DNA of 64,000 bases, from assembly GCA_017441605.1 (NCBI GenBank), contig JAFRXD010000077.1, positions 1-64,000 on the forward strand, written 5' to 3'. Shown here piece after piece: positions 10,307 through 19,095 of this stretch (position 1 is its first letter; each line of letters begins with the position of its first letter). The notes beneath the pieces are model-generated. The model saw only the letters and a program-made list of their open reading frames with translations, did no database searches and was not told the origin of the DNA. A program made the position numbers and the translations under genes. This DNA comes from Thermoguttaceae bacterium (GTDB taxonomy: Bacteria > Planctomycetota > Planctomycetia > Pirellulales > Thermoguttaceae).

Positions 10307-11791
10307 ATGAGTCTTTGGAAAATCGCTTGGAAAAGTATTGAACATCGTTCGTTGGCCTCGTCGCTAACGGCTCTTTCGATGGCGCTCGGCGTCGCGCTCG
10401 TCGTGTCGGTGCTCGTCGTCAACGGCGTCGTTGGAAAGTCCTTCCAGCAAGGCGCGCAAGGATACGATCTCATTGTCGGCGCGAAGGGGAGCAAATTGCA
10501 ACTCGTGCTGAGCACGGTCTTCTACAACCAAGATCCGATCGGGCTCATTCCCTACGAGTACTACGACCTTATGCGCTCTTCTCGATACAGCGCCGAGGTC
10601 AAGACCGCGATTCCGATCGCCCGCGGCGACAACTACCAAGGGTCTCCCGTCGTCGCCACCGTCCCCGAGTATTTCCAATCGGTTACGACCTCCGACGGCA
10701 AGCCGTACGCGCTCCAAAAGGGCGAGTTCTTTAAAAACGTCGACTATACCGGCGCCGTGATCGGATACGCCGTCGCCAAAAAGCACAAGTTGCAAATCGG
10801 GGACGAAATTCGATTTGGGCACAACAATTCCCAAGAGGATCGCGACTTGCACGAGCCGTTCAAAATTACCGGGATCCTCGCCCATACCGGCAGCCCGAAC
10901 GACCGCGCCGTCTTCGTGAACTTGGAAGGGTTCTACAAACAGCACGAGCACAACGAGGGAACCGAGACCGTCGACTATTCCCTGCGCGAGCGAGAGGTCG
11001 CGAAGAAGCGCGCCGAACTAGGGCTCGACGATCCGACCGCCGCCCCCGAAGAAACCGAGGCCGACGACCATGACCATGCCGAAGGGGACGACGACCATGA
11101 CCACGACCATGAGGACGCCGACCACGACCATGGCCGACGATTGACCGCGATACTGCTCATTACGAAAGACCAAGAAGTCGCCGTCGGCGGAACCGTCGAG
11201 CAAGTCGAGGCGGCGACCTCCCGACCGGGCGTCGAGATTTCCGAGAGCGAGCTCGTTACCCCCGAGCGGCGCGCCGTGATCGACACCGCGGTGACCGCGC
11301 TTCCCGCAAAGATCGAGGGCGAGTTGCTCGAAGCCCAAGCCGTCGCGCCCGTTCAAGAGATTTCCGCCTTCTTCCAAGACGTGATCGGAAATATTCAGAA
11401 AGTCTTGATTATCTTCGCGATCCAAGTCGTGATCGTCGCCGGCGTCGGAATGATGGTCAGCATCTACAACTCGATGAACGAGCGGCGCCAAGAGATCGCG
11501 ATTATGCGCGCCCTGGGCGCTCGACGCGGAACCGTAATGGCGATCGTGCTGTTCGAGTCGATTCTTCTCTCGCTAGGAGGCGGCGCGCTCGGCGCGCTCA
11601 TCGGGCACCTCGCTATCGGCGGGCTCGCCCCCTTCATTATGTCGTACGCCAACGTCATGGTTCGACCTTGGGACTTCCAGTGGGTCGAGCTGATCTTAAT
11701 CCCCTGCTTGATCGCGCTGGCCTCGATCGTCGGGTATCTCCCCGCCGTCGTCGCCTACCGCACCGACGTGGCGCAGGCGCTCCAGTCCTGA
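10307..11791 (+). CDS. FtsX/MacB-type ABC transporter permease with His-rich loop
   Basis: The 494-residue protein has the MacB/LolC-type plan: an N-terminal membrane segment (residues ~16-40), a large extracytoplasmic domain, then three C-terminal membrane segments around 365-490 with the FtsX signature region (NSMNERRQEIAIMRALGARR). An inserted stretch at residues 253-276 carries seven His alternating with Asp/Glu, a likely divalent-metal-binding loop; this is inferred from composition. The GAGG site upstream of the ATG at 10307 supports the start. No ATPase gene lies next to it, which is unusual for the family. It is followed after 20 bp by a DUF4190/DUF3299-like gene, so the pair is probably an operon. 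Possible roles are lipoprotein or metal-linked transport; the substrate is unknown. Confidence 0.85.
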   Translation: MSLWKIAWKSIEHRSLASSLTALSMALGVALVVSVLVVNGVVGKSFQQGAQGYDLIVGAKGSKLQLVLSTVFYNQDPIGLIPYEYYDLMRSSRYSAEVKTAIPIARGDNYQGSPVVATVPEYFQSVTTSDGKPYALQKGEFFKNVDYTGAVIGYAVAKKHKLQIGDEIRFGHNNSQEDRDLHEPFKITGILAHTGSPNDRAVFVNLEGFYKQHEHNEGTETVDYSLREREVAKKRAELGLDDPTAAPEETEADDHDHAEGDDDHDHDHEDADHDHGRRLTAILLITKDQEVAVGGTVEQVEAATSRPGVEISESELVTPERRAVIDTAVTALPAKIEGELLEAQAVAPVQEISAFFQDVIGNIQKVLIIFAIQVVIVAGVGMMVSIYNSMNERRQEIAIMRALGARRGTVMAIVLFESILLSLGGGALGALIGHLAIGGLAPFIMSYANVMVRPWDFQWVELILIPCLIALASIVGYLPAVVAYRTDVAQALQS

Positions 11792-11811
11792 TAGACGCGA
11801 AAGGATTATCG

Positions 11812-12507
11812 ATGAAAGACGTTATCTTTGACGACGCGTTAAAAGGCGCGTACACCGATATCGAAGTCGCCAATCAGGTCGAGGAAACGGTCGACTACAA
11901 ACAGGTCGCGACCCTCGGCGTCGAGTCGCTCGTCGCCGCGGTCTTCGGGATCCTCGGATTCTTCTGGAAGCCCTTTATTATCGCGTCGTTACTGGGAATC
12001 GTGCTCGGCGTTCTCGCGAAGCGCAAGATTATGAAGGCCCCCGACGAAATCTCCGGAGGCGCCATAACGACCGTCGGGCTCGTTGCGAGCGTCTTGCTCT
12101 TCCTAGGCTCGATCGGATGGCAAGTTTACGCGGCGATGTACTCCGCCCCTCCGGGATACGCGGTTCTCCCGTTCGACAACATGGCCCTCGACAAAAACGG
12201 CAAGGTTCCCGAAGAAATCCTCGCCCTCGACGGGCACAAAGTCTATATCGAAGGGTACATGTACCCGACCAAGCGCCACGCGGGCATCGACAGTTTCACC
12301 CTCGTGCGCACCGTCGGGCACTGCCAGTTCTGTTCCCCGGGCACGAACCCCGCCGATATGATCGCCGTTCAGATGGAGCGCGGAAAGGAAGTCAAATACC
12401 GCGCCAATAAATTGGTCGCGGTCGGCGGCGTCCTTTCGGTCGACCCAAATTTCCGAGATCAGTCCGGCGCGATTCCCTATTCCATGAAAGCGGGTATCTT
12501 TAGGTAA
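11812..12507 (+). CDS. Membrane protein, DUF4190-like plus DUF3299-like domain
   Basis: The 231-residue product starts at ATG 11812 after AAAGGA; an upstream in-frame start would overlap the permease gene and is not favoured. Two membrane segments around residues 36-72, followed by a third near 85-108, resemble DUF4190. The C-terminal part ([15 protein letters not shown], then a HCQFC segment) resembles the DUF3299 family, which is often encoded beside MacB-type transporters. The Cys/His cluster could bind metal or haem; this is a guess. Tight spacing with the His-rich permease upstream suggests they work together. From memory the arrangement recalls zinc-linked transporter operons of Vibrio, but no ATPase or DUF2796 protein is present here. 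Function is otherwise unknown. Confidence 0.75.
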   Translation: MKDVIFDDALKGAYTDIEVANQVEETVDYKQVATLGVESLVAAVFGILGFFWKPFIIASLLGIVLGVLAKRKIMKAPDEISGGAITTVGLVASVLLFLGSIGWQVYAAMYSAPPGYAVLPFDNMALDKNGKVPEEILALDGHKVYIEGYMYPTKRHAGIDSFTLVRTVGHCQFCSPGTNPADMIAVQMERGKEVKYRANKLVAVGGVLSVDPNFRDQSGAIPYSMKAGIFR

Positions 12508-12523
12508 CTCCGAGCGTTTCCGT

Positions 12524-12544
12524 TTTCCGACGCCTTGTCGGAAA
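12524..12544. repeat. Inverted repeat before icd
   Basis: TTTCCGAC (12524-12531) and GTCGGAAA (12537-12544) form an 8-bp stem with a 5-nt loop. It overlaps the -35 box of the icd promoter, so it is a terminator without T run, an operator, or chance. Confidence 0.35.
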
Positions 12545-12562
12545 TTCGACCCTCGATAGAAT
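12535..12562 (+). promoter_or_regulatory. Predicted promoter of the isocitrate dehydrogenase gene
   Basis: TTGTCG (12535-12540) and TAGAAT (12557-12562) have a 16-bp spacer. The predicted leader is about 80 nt. Confidence 0.5.
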
Positions 12563-12650
12563 ACGCGAGAAAGAAAGTGCGTTTTTCGTCGGCGCCAACG
12601 CGGCGAAAAACCGGATCGTTCAATGCGCCGAGCGCGCGAAAGGTTGTGCA

Positions 12651-13748
12651 ATGGCTTATAACGTTACGTTAATCACCGGCGACGGCGTGGGACCCGAGCT
12701 CGCCGAGGCGGCTAAGAAATGTATCGACGCGACCGGCGTCGCCATTAATTGGGACGTCCAAGAGGCGGGCGTCGACATTATGGAGCGCAACGGTGGCAAC
12801 CCGTTGCCCCCGTCCGTCTTGGAGAGCGTCCGTAAAAACCGCGTCGCGCTCAAGGCCCCCATCACAACGCCGGTCGGGAAGGGGTTCCGCAGTCTGAACG
12901 TCCACCTTCGCCATGAGCTCGACCTCTTCGCGTGCGTTCGACCCTGCAAGTACTATCCCGGCGTGCGCTCCTTCTTTAGCTCCGTTCCCGTCGATTTGGT
13001 CATCTTCCGCGAGAACACCGAGGACCTCTACGCCGGCGTCGAGTTTGAGAAGGGCTCCGAGGCGACCAAAGAGGCGATCGACGCGATCAACCGCCTCGCC
13101 GTCGGTCGCAAAATCGACACCGGTTACGAAGAGACCGGCGTCTCCATTAAGCCGATCAGTATTTCTCGAACCGATCGCCTCGTTCGCGCCGCCTTCGAGT
13201 ACGCGCGAGAGAACGGCCGCAAGAAGGTTACCGCCGTCCACAAAGCGAACATTATGAAGTTCTCCGACGGTCTCTTCCTCGAGACCGCCCGCCAAGTCGC
13301 CCAAGACTTCCCCGAGATCGAGTTCGAGGATCGCATCGTCGACAACATGTGCATGCAACTCGTGCAAAAGCCCGAGTTGTACGACGTCGTGGCGCTGCCG
13401 AACCTCTACGGCGACATTCTGAGCGACCTTTGCGCCGGTCTGGTCGGAGGGCTTGGCGTCGCGCCGGGCGCCAATATCGGAAAAGACGCCGCCGTCTTCG
13501 AGGCGACCCATGGAAGCGCTCCCAAGTACAAGGGCATGAACAAGGTCAATCCGGTCGCGCTCGTCCTTTCCGGCGTCATGATGCTCCGCTACCTCAAAGA
13601 AACCGCCGCCGCCGACCGGCTTGAAAACGCCGTCGCCGAAGTCATTCGCGAGGGCAAGGACGTTACCTACGACCTCAAGCCCAATCGCGACGACCCCACC
13701 GCCGTCGGCACTCAAGAGATGGCGGAAGCGATCTGTAAGAAGCTCTAA
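12651..13748 (+). CDS. icd: Isocitrate dehydrogenase (isocitrate/isopropylmalate dehydrogenase family)
   Basis: The 365-residue enzyme oxidatively decarboxylates isocitrate to 2-oxoglutarate in the TCA cycle. The segment [20 protein letters not shown] holds the substrate-binding Ser/Asn/Arg pattern of isocitrate, rather than isopropylmalate, dehydrogenases, and ENTEDLYAG and NLYGDILSD are the conserved active-site and metal segments. After HGSAP come Lys-Tyr, as in NADP-type enzymes such as E. coli Icd, whereas NAD-type enzymes usually have Asp-Ile; the distal Arg of the NADP set is replaced by Pro, so cofactor choice is uncertain. A GAAAGG site precedes the ATG. The gene has its own promoter and terminator. 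Homoisocitrate or tartrate dehydrogenase activity is a less likely alternative. Confidence 0.9.
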   Translation: MAYNVTLITGDGVGPELAEAAKKCIDATGVAINWDVQEAGVDIMERNGGNPLPPSVLESVRKNRVALKAPITTPVGKGFRSLNVHLRHELDLFACVRPCKYYPGVRSFFSSVPVDLVIFRENTEDLYAGVEFEKGSEATKEAIDAINRLAVGRKIDTGYEETGVSIKPISISRTDRLVRAAFEYARENGRKKVTAVHKANIMKFSDGLFLETARQVAQDFPEIEFEDRIVDNMCMQLVQKPELYDVVALPNLYGDILSDLCAGLVGGLGVAPGANIGKDAAVFEATHGSAPKYKGMNKVNPVALVLSGVMMLRYLKETAAADRLENAVAEVIREGKDVTYDLKPNRDDPTAVGTQEMAEAICKKL

Positions 13749-13778
13749 ATTCGCTTCGCGCGCTCCCTTGCAAAACGC

Positions 13779-13821
13779 GCCGGAATCGCTTTTTCGCGAG
13801 CGATTCCGGCCCTTTTATTTT
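13779..13821 (+). terminator. Rho-independent terminator after icd
   Basis: A perfect 12-bp stem (13779-13790 with 13799-13810) is followed by CCTTTTATTTT. Confidence 0.85.
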
Positions 13822-13952
13822 CCGGTGCGGTTTTTCGCCAAAATCGGACCCGGTTTCCCCGCTTTCTCTTTGTTATTTTTTCCCGTTCCCTTACTATATT
13901 GCAAGCGAAAGGAATTCGCGACGCGCGTCGAGTCGCGAGCGCGGAGTCCCCG

Positions 13953-13980
13953 TTTACAAACCCGCGAAATACGATATAAC
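13953..13980 (+). promoter_or_regulatory. Predicted promoter of the DUF805 array
   Basis: TTTACA (13953-13958) and TATAAC (13975-13980) are 16 bp apart. A second, weaker pair (TTGTTA at 13870, TACTAT at 13892) lies upstream. Confidence 0.5.
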
Positions 13981-14051
13981 TCGATTCGTCCTCGTTCGCC
14001 GCGCCTTCGCGCGGCTCCGGACGGGGCGCCAACGAACAGCGGAGTCAGAAA

Positions 14052-14648
14052 ATGCCTTTTTGTCAGAAATGCGGCGCCGAGGTAACCGGCGCGTTTTGCG
14101 CCCAGTGCGGAACCCCCGTTAATCCCGGTCCCGGATTCGACCCGTTCGCCGCGAACCCGTACGCCGTCGGCTCCCAAGGATATTCGAGACGATCCACTTA
14201 TTGGAGCGAGCCGGTCGAGGTTCCCGGTTTCCTCGGCGCGTACAAGATGTTTTGGAAGAAGTACGCCGAGTTCAACGGGCGCGCGAGCCGTCCGGAATTT
14301 TGGTTCGCGTTCCTTTGGAACTTTATTCTCCAATTTTTTGTCGGGATCGCGGGAATTGCCTGTTTGGCGATCGCCGGAGAATTGGAAAGCGGGATATTCG
14401 CCGGTTTTGGAGGATTTCTCTTACTAGCGGCGGTTTTGTACGGTCTCGCGACCATTTGCCCCAATATCGCGGTCGTGATTCGCAGGTTGCACGATACGAA
14501 TAAATCGGGACTTTTCGCGCTCTTGTGGCTTATTCCCTACGTGGGACCGCTCGTCGTTTTGATCCTTTGCGCCTTGCCCGGAACCCCCGGGGACAACGAG
14601 TTTGGACCCGAGCCGAGAAGGACGCTCGAGGGATACGAAGGTTTTTAA
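14052..14648 (+). CDS. Zinc-ribbon DUF805 membrane protein, array member 1
   Basis: The 198-residue protein starts with a zinc ribbon (CQKC...CAQC, residues 5-22), then a short linker with the NPYAVGSQ motif shared across the array. The DUF805 domain has the signature GRASRPEFWFAF at its first membrane helix, about four predicted membrane segments, the VIRRLHD motif before the third segment and a PGDNEFGPEP tail equivalent to the NKYG motif of siblings. DUF805 is a widespread inner-membrane family without a settled function. A GGAG site precedes the ATG. It is the first of nine consecutive genes in the same direction and the one nearest the predicted promoter. Confidence 0.85.
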   Translation: MPFCQKCGAEVTGAFCAQCGTPVNPGPGFDPFAANPYAVGSQGYSRRSTYWSEPVEVPGFLGAYKMFWKKYAEFNGRASRPEFWFAFLWNFILQFFVGIAGIACLAIAGELESGIFAGFGGFLLLAAVLYGLATICPNIAVVIRRLHDTNKSGLFALLWLIPYVGPLVVLILCALPGTPGDNEFGPEPRRTLEGYEGF

Positions 14649-14748
14649 GTCGCTCGAACGATCGCGATAACTCGCGCTTTCTCGGGGTGGGAAACGCGAG
14701 ATTTGGGGATTTTAACAACTCTTTCTCGACGCTATATAGGGAAAGACG

Positions 14749-15243
14749 ATGAAACGTTGCGTAAAATGCGGAACCGAGACGATCGAGTCTTTCTGCCCAA
14801 ATTGCGGCGCCCCGATCCCCGCGGATAACCTCGAATCCTTTTCCCGCTTCTGGAAACGCGCCTTCGATTACAAATCCCGCGCGAGCCGACGCGAGTACTG
14901 GTTCGCGCTTTTCTGGGAGGCGCTAATCGTCGGGGCCCTTCTTTTCGTCGGATTCGCGCCCTTGCTCTTCGGTTCCGGCGACGCCGAATCCTCGGACGAC
15001 TTTCGTTGGCGAGTTCGCTGGTGCGTTTTGGCGGCGCTGTGGCTACTGGCGTCGGCGCCATCGTTGATATGCTTGGTGAAGCGGCGCCTCAACGACGCCG
15101 GTTTCGTCGATTTTCCTTGGAAACCCTTCCTTTGTCTTGCTTTCGTCTTTCCGATCAATATAATCGAGCTCGTCGCGCTGGGATTGGTCCCCTCGAAGCG
15201 AGACGAAGAAATATCGGAAGGCGATTTGAAGAGCGAAGAGTGA
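14749..15243 (+). CDS. Zinc-ribbon DUF805 membrane protein, array member 2 (short)
   Basis: At 164 residues this is the shortest member. A zinc ribbon (CVKC...CPNC) at residues 4-21 is followed directly by the DUF805 region, with almost no linker and no NPYA motif. The signature reads SRASRREYWFAL, and the later motif is LVKRRLNDAGF in place of RRFHD. It ends in an acidic tail (SEGDLKSEE) and lacks the terminal NKYG motif. GGGAAAG lies upstream of the ATG. The next gene starts 5 bp after its stop, so the two are surely co-transcribed. The shorter, more divergent form suggests an older or decaying paralogue. Confidence 0.8.
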   Translation: MKRCVKCGTETIESFCPNCGAPIPADNLESFSRFWKRAFDYKSRASRREYWFALFWEALIVGALLFVGFAPLLFGSGDAESSDDFRWRVRWCVLAALWLLASAPSLICLVKRRLNDAGFVDFPWKPFLCLAFVFPINIIELVALGLVPSKRDEEISEGDLKSEE

Positions 15244-15248
15244 TAGCG

Positions 15249-15887
15249 ATGGGCGAACCGGAACAAAACGAAACGATCGACGAGTTCGACTACGCCTCGG
15301 GCGCGTTCAATCCCTTCGAACTCGGCTCGACCTCGACCTTTATCGGCGAAGTCGACCCGGTCGAGCCGGAGGTTCCGACTTTTTCGCGCTCCTGGCGACT
15401 CTTCTGGGACAACGGGTATCGCCTCCGCGGTCGCGCGAGTCGAACCGAGTTCTGGTTCGCCGTCGCGCAAATGGCGCTCGTTACCTTGGCGCATATGGCG
15501 ATCGCTCTCGTCTTTTACTTGGGGGGCGATTTCAGCTGGTTGTTCCTCCTCGCTTTGAAACTTTGGTTTTGGACCTATTTCGTCTACCTAGCGATCGCCG
15601 CGATTCCCGCGCTGACCCTCCTCGTTCGCCGACTTCGCGACGCGAATTTGACCGGATGGCTCGCGCTTCTCGGGATCGCCCCGTTCGTTTGGTTCGCCTT
15701 TTTCGCGAGAAAAGACTACCTCGCCGTCATGGAAGAGCGCGAAATGAGCGACGCCTTATGGTTGGCTCGCGCCCAGTTGGAGCTGTTCGCCGTCGGCGCC
15801 CTCGCGTTGGTCGCCGGGCTTTTGCCTCCGTCCGAAGGCGATAATAAATACGGGCTTAAACCCGCGCCGAGAGAGCGGGGGTTTTAA
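15249..15887 (+). CDS. DUF805 membrane protein without zinc ribbon, array member 3
   Basis: The 212-residue product starts at ATG 15249, five bases after the preceding stop; a longer in-frame reading would run back through that gene and is rejected. The N-terminal ~55 residues are acidic and lack Cys pairs, so the zinc ribbon has been lost or was never there. DUF805 motifs are clear: GRASRTEFWFAV, VRRLRDANLTGW, and a GDNKYGLKP tail. Hydrophobic segments cover roughly residues 75-145 and 170-200. Tight coupling to member 2 suggests the pair may function as a unit, for example a ribbon-bearing and a ribbon-less subunit; this is speculative. Confidence 0.82.
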   Translation: MGEPEQNETIDEFDYASGAFNPFELGSTSTFIGEVDPVEPEVPTFSRSWRLFWDNGYRLRGRASRTEFWFAVAQMALVTLAHMAIALVFYLGGDFSWLFLLALKLWFWTYFVYLAIAAIPALTLLVRRLRDANLTGWLALLGIAPFVWFAFFARKDYLAVMEEREMSDALWLARAQLELFAVGALALVAGLLPPSEGDNKYGLKPAPRERGF

Positions 15888-15917
15888 TAGATTCTTTTTC
15901 GTTGAAAGGGAAACAAA

Positions 15918-16586
15918 ATGAGCTATTGTCCCCAATGCGGGGCGGAAACGCCAGAAGGAGCCGCATTTTGCGGCGTTTGCGGAACCCCTATTACCGCGCC
16001 GAGATACGACGCGACGCTCGACCAGGAGAGCAATCCCTACGCCGTTGGCGCGCAAGCCGCTCCCGCGTCCTCGCCGTGCCAAGGAGGCGAGTTGAAACCG
16101 ACCTTTGGCGAAACGCTGAAGCGCTGTCTGGGTAAAAAATACGCCGATTTTAGCGGACGCGCGAGCCGACGCGAGTACTGGTATTACGGGCTTTGGATGT
16201 TGCTCCTTATTATTCCGCTCATTATGGTCGCGGGCGTTCTAGGGGGAATTGTCGGCGCGAGCGGCGGTCCGGTGCTGACGGGGCTCGTTGTCGGCGGCAT
16301 TATGCTCGTTTGGGCTCTTTATATATTCGTTCCGGGATGCGCCGTTTTGACGAGGCGTTTTCACGACGTCGGGCTGCCAACCTGGCTCGCCGTTACGACG
16401 TTTATTGTCTTGAACGTTCTCAATTGGGGAAGGAATTTCCTAGAGGACGCGTCGGCGAGCCTTGTTTGTTCGTCCATTGGTCTCGTTCTTTCGGTTTTCA
16501 TTCTTATCGTCGCGTGTGTGGGGGGAAAGCCCGAGCCGAACAAATACGGGTTGCCTCCCGCAGATCGGAAATATCGTTCTTATTGA
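15918..16586 (+). CDS. Zinc-ribbon DUF805 membrane protein, array member 4
   Basis: The 222-residue protein has the N-terminal ribbon CPQC...CGVC (residues 4-21), the linker DQESNPYAVGAQA, and a DUF805 domain with FSGRASRREYWYYG, LTRRFHDVGLPTW and a final PNKYGLPP motif. Its first ~50 codons are nearly identical at DNA level to members 5 and 6, including the Shine-Dalgarno region, which points to recent duplication or gene conversion. The membrane core differs much more. An AAAGGGAAAC site precedes the ATG. The ribbon is probably cytoplasmic; its ligand (metal only, nucleic acid or protein) cannot be told. Confidence 0.88.
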   Translation: MSYCPQCGAETPEGAAFCGVCGTPITAPRYDATLDQESNPYAVGAQAAPASSPCQGGELKPTFGETLKRCLGKKYADFSGRASRREYWYYGLWMLLLIIPLIMVAGVLGGIVGASGGPVLTGLVVGGIMLVWALYIFVPGCAVLTRRFHDVGLPTWLAVTTFIVLNVLNWGRNFLEDASASLVCSSIGLVLSVFILIVACVGGKPEPNKYGLPPADRKYRSY

Positions 16587-16686
16587 GCGTTTCAATCGGT
16601 TAAAACCTATGGAGAGTTGGGACGAGCGTCGATTCGACGCCGTAAAAAACGCGCGATAACGCGCAAATCGTTAAAAAGGAAGCAAA

Positions 16687-17373
16687 ATGAGCTATTGTCC
16701 CCAATGCGGGGCGCAAACGCCCGAAGGAGCCGCCTTTTGCGGCGTTTGCGGAACCCAACTTTCCGCGCCGAGTTGCGACGCGACGCTCGACCAAGAGAGC
16801 AATCCCTACGCCGTCGGAGCGCAAGCCGATATGTCCGTCGATCAATACCAAGGGGGCGAACCGAAACCGACCTTCGGCGAGACGCTGAAGCGCTGCTTTG
16901 GCAAAAAGTACGCCGACTTTAGCGGACGGGCGAGTCGGCGCGAGTATTGGTTTTTCATCGTTTGGAACGTCATTTTGTTGATCGTCTTAGCGATGACGGT
17001 CGCGGTTGGGGCGATGCTCGTCGTTTCTACGCTAGGGGACGCGGAGATGGCGAGACCGATTGGAGTGGTCATAGGACTTCTTTTTGGTCTTTATCTCGTC
17101 ATTCCAAACTGCTCCGTAGTAACTCGGAGGTTCCACGACATTGGTTTGCCCACTTGGAGCGCCGTTGTGGTTTTGATGATTAACTACGCGTCCAACGCGA
17201 TCGAAACCTTTCCAAAACTGTTTTCCAGCCTTGAAACGACTGTGCCCGTTTGGCTTGACTGGGCTGGAACGATCGTCGCGCTCTTGATCTTTGTCGTCGC
17301 CTTAATTCCCGGAAGCAAGAAACCGAATAATTACGGTTTGCCTCCGGCGAATCGTCAACGACGTTATTATTAA
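16687..17373 (+). CDS. Zinc-ribbon DUF805 membrane protein, array member 5
   Basis: The 228-residue paralogue of member 4 shares the ribbon (CPQC...CGVC), the linker DATLDQESNPYAVGAQAD and the FSGRASRREYWFF signature. The membrane segments are diverged (ILLIVLAMTVAVGAMLVV), then VTRRFHDIGLPTW and a terminal PNNYGLPP. An AAAAAGGAAGC site precedes the ATG. The 100-bp gap to member 4 shows no clear terminator, so read-through is likely. Hydrophobic helices lie at about residues 85-110, 120-140, 150-170 and 190-215. Confidence 0.88.
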   Translation: MSYCPQCGAQTPEGAAFCGVCGTQLSAPSCDATLDQESNPYAVGAQADMSVDQYQGGEPKPTFGETLKRCFGKKYADFSGRASRREYWFFIVWNVILLIVLAMTVAVGAMLVVSTLGDAEMARPIGVVIGLLFGLYLVIPNCSVVTRRFHDIGLPTWSAVVVLMINYASNAIETFPKLFSSLETTVPVWLDWAGTIVALLIFVVALIPGSKKPNNYGLPPANRQRRYY

Positions 17374-17495
17374 CGACTTAAACCGACGACGTCCCCGAAG
17401 AGAAAATAAGAGGAGCGGCGATTCAACGCTCGACGCGCAAAAAAAGCGCCGCGGAGCAAGTCTTCTAACGTAGAACTATTGAAAAGGGAAGCGAA

Positions 17496-18230
17496 ATGAG
17501 CTATTGTCCCCAATGCGGGGCGGAAGCCCCCGAAGGAGCCGCCTTTTGCGGCGTTTGCGGAACACAACTTTCCGCGCCGAGTTACGACGCGACGCTCGAC
17601 CAAGAGAGCAATCCCTACGCCGTCGGCGCTCAGACCGACGCGTATAATTCCGACGCGCATTTTTACGAAGGCGCGCCCCTAAAGCCGACCTTTGGCGAAA
17701 CCTTCAAACTGTGCTGCGTCAAGAAGTTCTGCTCGTTCCAAGGCAGGGCGTGTCGACGCGAGTACTGGTTCTTCGTCTTATGGTGTTTCATCATCAACTT
17801 TGCGATTAGTATGGTCGCCGGGGTTTTGGGAGGTATCTTGAGCGCGTCCGGCGCCCTGAGCGCCTCTAGCGCCAATATGGTCGCGAACGTTTTGAAAGCT
17901 CCGTTCGGACTTTACGTTCTTCTGCCCTCGTTAGCCCTTTTGGTTCGGCGATTCCACGACGTCAACTTGCCGACGTGGACCGCGGTGTTCTCCTTTATCG
18001 CGCAGAATCTCGCGTTGATCGCCATTCCAATTCTTACCGTTACCCTCGTTCTTTCGAAGGCGGTCGGTCCTCGCCCCGCGGACAACGTTATGCTGTCCGA
18101 CCTTGCGCCGATATTCGTCGCGGTCGGAGTCTTTTTCTTCTTCGCCCTCGTCAATTTCGTCGTTTCCGTGATTCCCGGCTCGCGAGAGCCGAACAAATAC
18201 GGCTTGCCCCCGGTCGAGAGACGATTTTGA
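17496..18230 (+). CDS. Zinc-ribbon DUF805 membrane protein, array member 6
   Basis: The 244-residue third member of the near-identical trio has the ribbon CPQC...CGVC and the same DATLDQESNPYAVGAQ linker. The DUF805 signature is altered to FQGRACRREYWFF, with Cys replacing Ser, and the preceding stretch carries extra Cys residues (LCCVKKFC). The later motifs VRRFHDVNLPTW and EPNKYGLPP are intact. The loop before the last membrane helix is longer than in members 4 and 5. It is preceded by AAAAGGGAAGC. The extra cysteines near the membrane entry could bind metal or form disulfides; this is inferred. Confidence 0.88.
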   Translation: MSYCPQCGAEAPEGAAFCGVCGTQLSAPSYDATLDQESNPYAVGAQTDAYNSDAHFYEGAPLKPTFGETFKLCCVKKFCSFQGRACRREYWFFVLWCFIINFAISMVAGVLGGILSASGALSASSANMVANVLKAPFGLYVLLPSLALLVRRFHDVNLPTWTAVFSFIAQNLALIAIPILTVTLVLSKAVGPRPADNVMLSDLAPIFVAVGVFFFFALVNFVVSVIPGSREPNKYGLPPVERRF

Positions 18231-18284
18231 CTTCCGACGACGACGTAAGTTTTTCGTTAAAGCGAATCTTTGAAGTAGAAATCA

Positions 18285-19061
18285 ATGACGAAATGCCCGA
18301 AATGCGGCGTCGAAAACGACGAGCGCTTCGCGTTCTGCTCCGCTTGCGGGTCGCGAATCGCCCCCGGTTCCGGGTTTTCGGGGGGCTCCGCGAACGTTCC
18401 GTTGACCCGAGGGACGTTTGCCGAACCCCTTGCGTCCGCTCCGAAAAAGACAAAATCGAGCGAATCGCGCAATTTCTTTTCGTTTAAGGGCAGGGCGCGA
18501 CGCGGACTGTTTTGGGGAATCGTTGCCGCCGCGATCCTCTTTGCGATCGCGCTTTCGTTCGTCGGTCCCGCGTCCGACTATTTCTTCGAGCGATCCTCTC
18601 CCATCGCGCGCAACGAGCTGAGCTGGGCGTTTCAAGTCCCCGTATATCTTGCCAAAGTCCTTCTTATCTGCGTTGCGGCTTCGGGTTGCGCGGTTTTAAC
18701 TCGACGTTTTCACGATATAAATATGCCGACTTGGCTTGCCGTCGTTTCTTTCGCGATAATGGTCGTTTGCGGGGTTCTTTCGATGAAATGCGCTTATCGC
18801 GCTCGACTCGCGAGCCCCGATCGTCTGATTCAAAAGTTTCGAGGCGAAAGCGGGGGAGATTTGACCGAAGAAGGTCGCGCCCTTTTGAGCGCCCTCGTCA
18901 AAGAATCAATGACCGTAAGTCCCGAAGAGGAAGAGCGCTATAAAACGGCGGCCGCAGGTTTTGGAATCGCCTGCTTTGTCGCTCTTCTATTCAACTCGCT
19001 CGTCGGCGTCGTTCCCGGAACCTCAGGTTCGAACCGATACGGTCCGCCCCCCGCGCGATAA
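18285..19061 (+). CDS. Zinc-ribbon DUF805-like membrane protein, array member 7 (divergent)
   Basis: The 258-residue protein has a clear ribbon (CPKC...CSAC) but a degenerate signature, KGRARRGLFWG, in place of GRASRxExW. The VLTRRFHDINMPTW motif and a terminal SNRYGPPP are kept. A hydrophilic, charged insertion of about 50 residues (near 170-220) separates the last two membrane segments and is unique in the array. It shows the family can carry extra cytoplasmic or periplasmic material. The ATG at 18285 lacks a strong ribosome site. It probably belongs to the same transcription unit. Confidence 0.8.
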   Translation: MTKCPKCGVENDERFAFCSACGSRIAPGSGFSGGSANVPLTRGTFAEPLASAPKKTKSSESRNFFSFKGRARRGLFWGIVAAAILFAIALSFVGPASDYFFERSSPIARNELSWAFQVPVYLAKVLLICVAASGCAVLTRRFHDINMPTWLAVVSFAIMVVCGVLSMKCAYRARLASPDRLIQKFRGESGGDLTEEGRALLSALVKESMTVSPEEEERYKTAAAGFGIACFVALLFNSLVGVVPGTSGSNRYGPPPAR

Positions 19062-19095
19062 GCGCTCCTCTCTTCGCGTTTACGAATCCAAGCCG

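Noticed and set aside
11668..11811. Longer start for the DUF4190/DUF3299-like gene
   Set aside because: It would overlap the end of the permease gene in another frame; ATG 11812 has a good ribosome site and gives the expected length.
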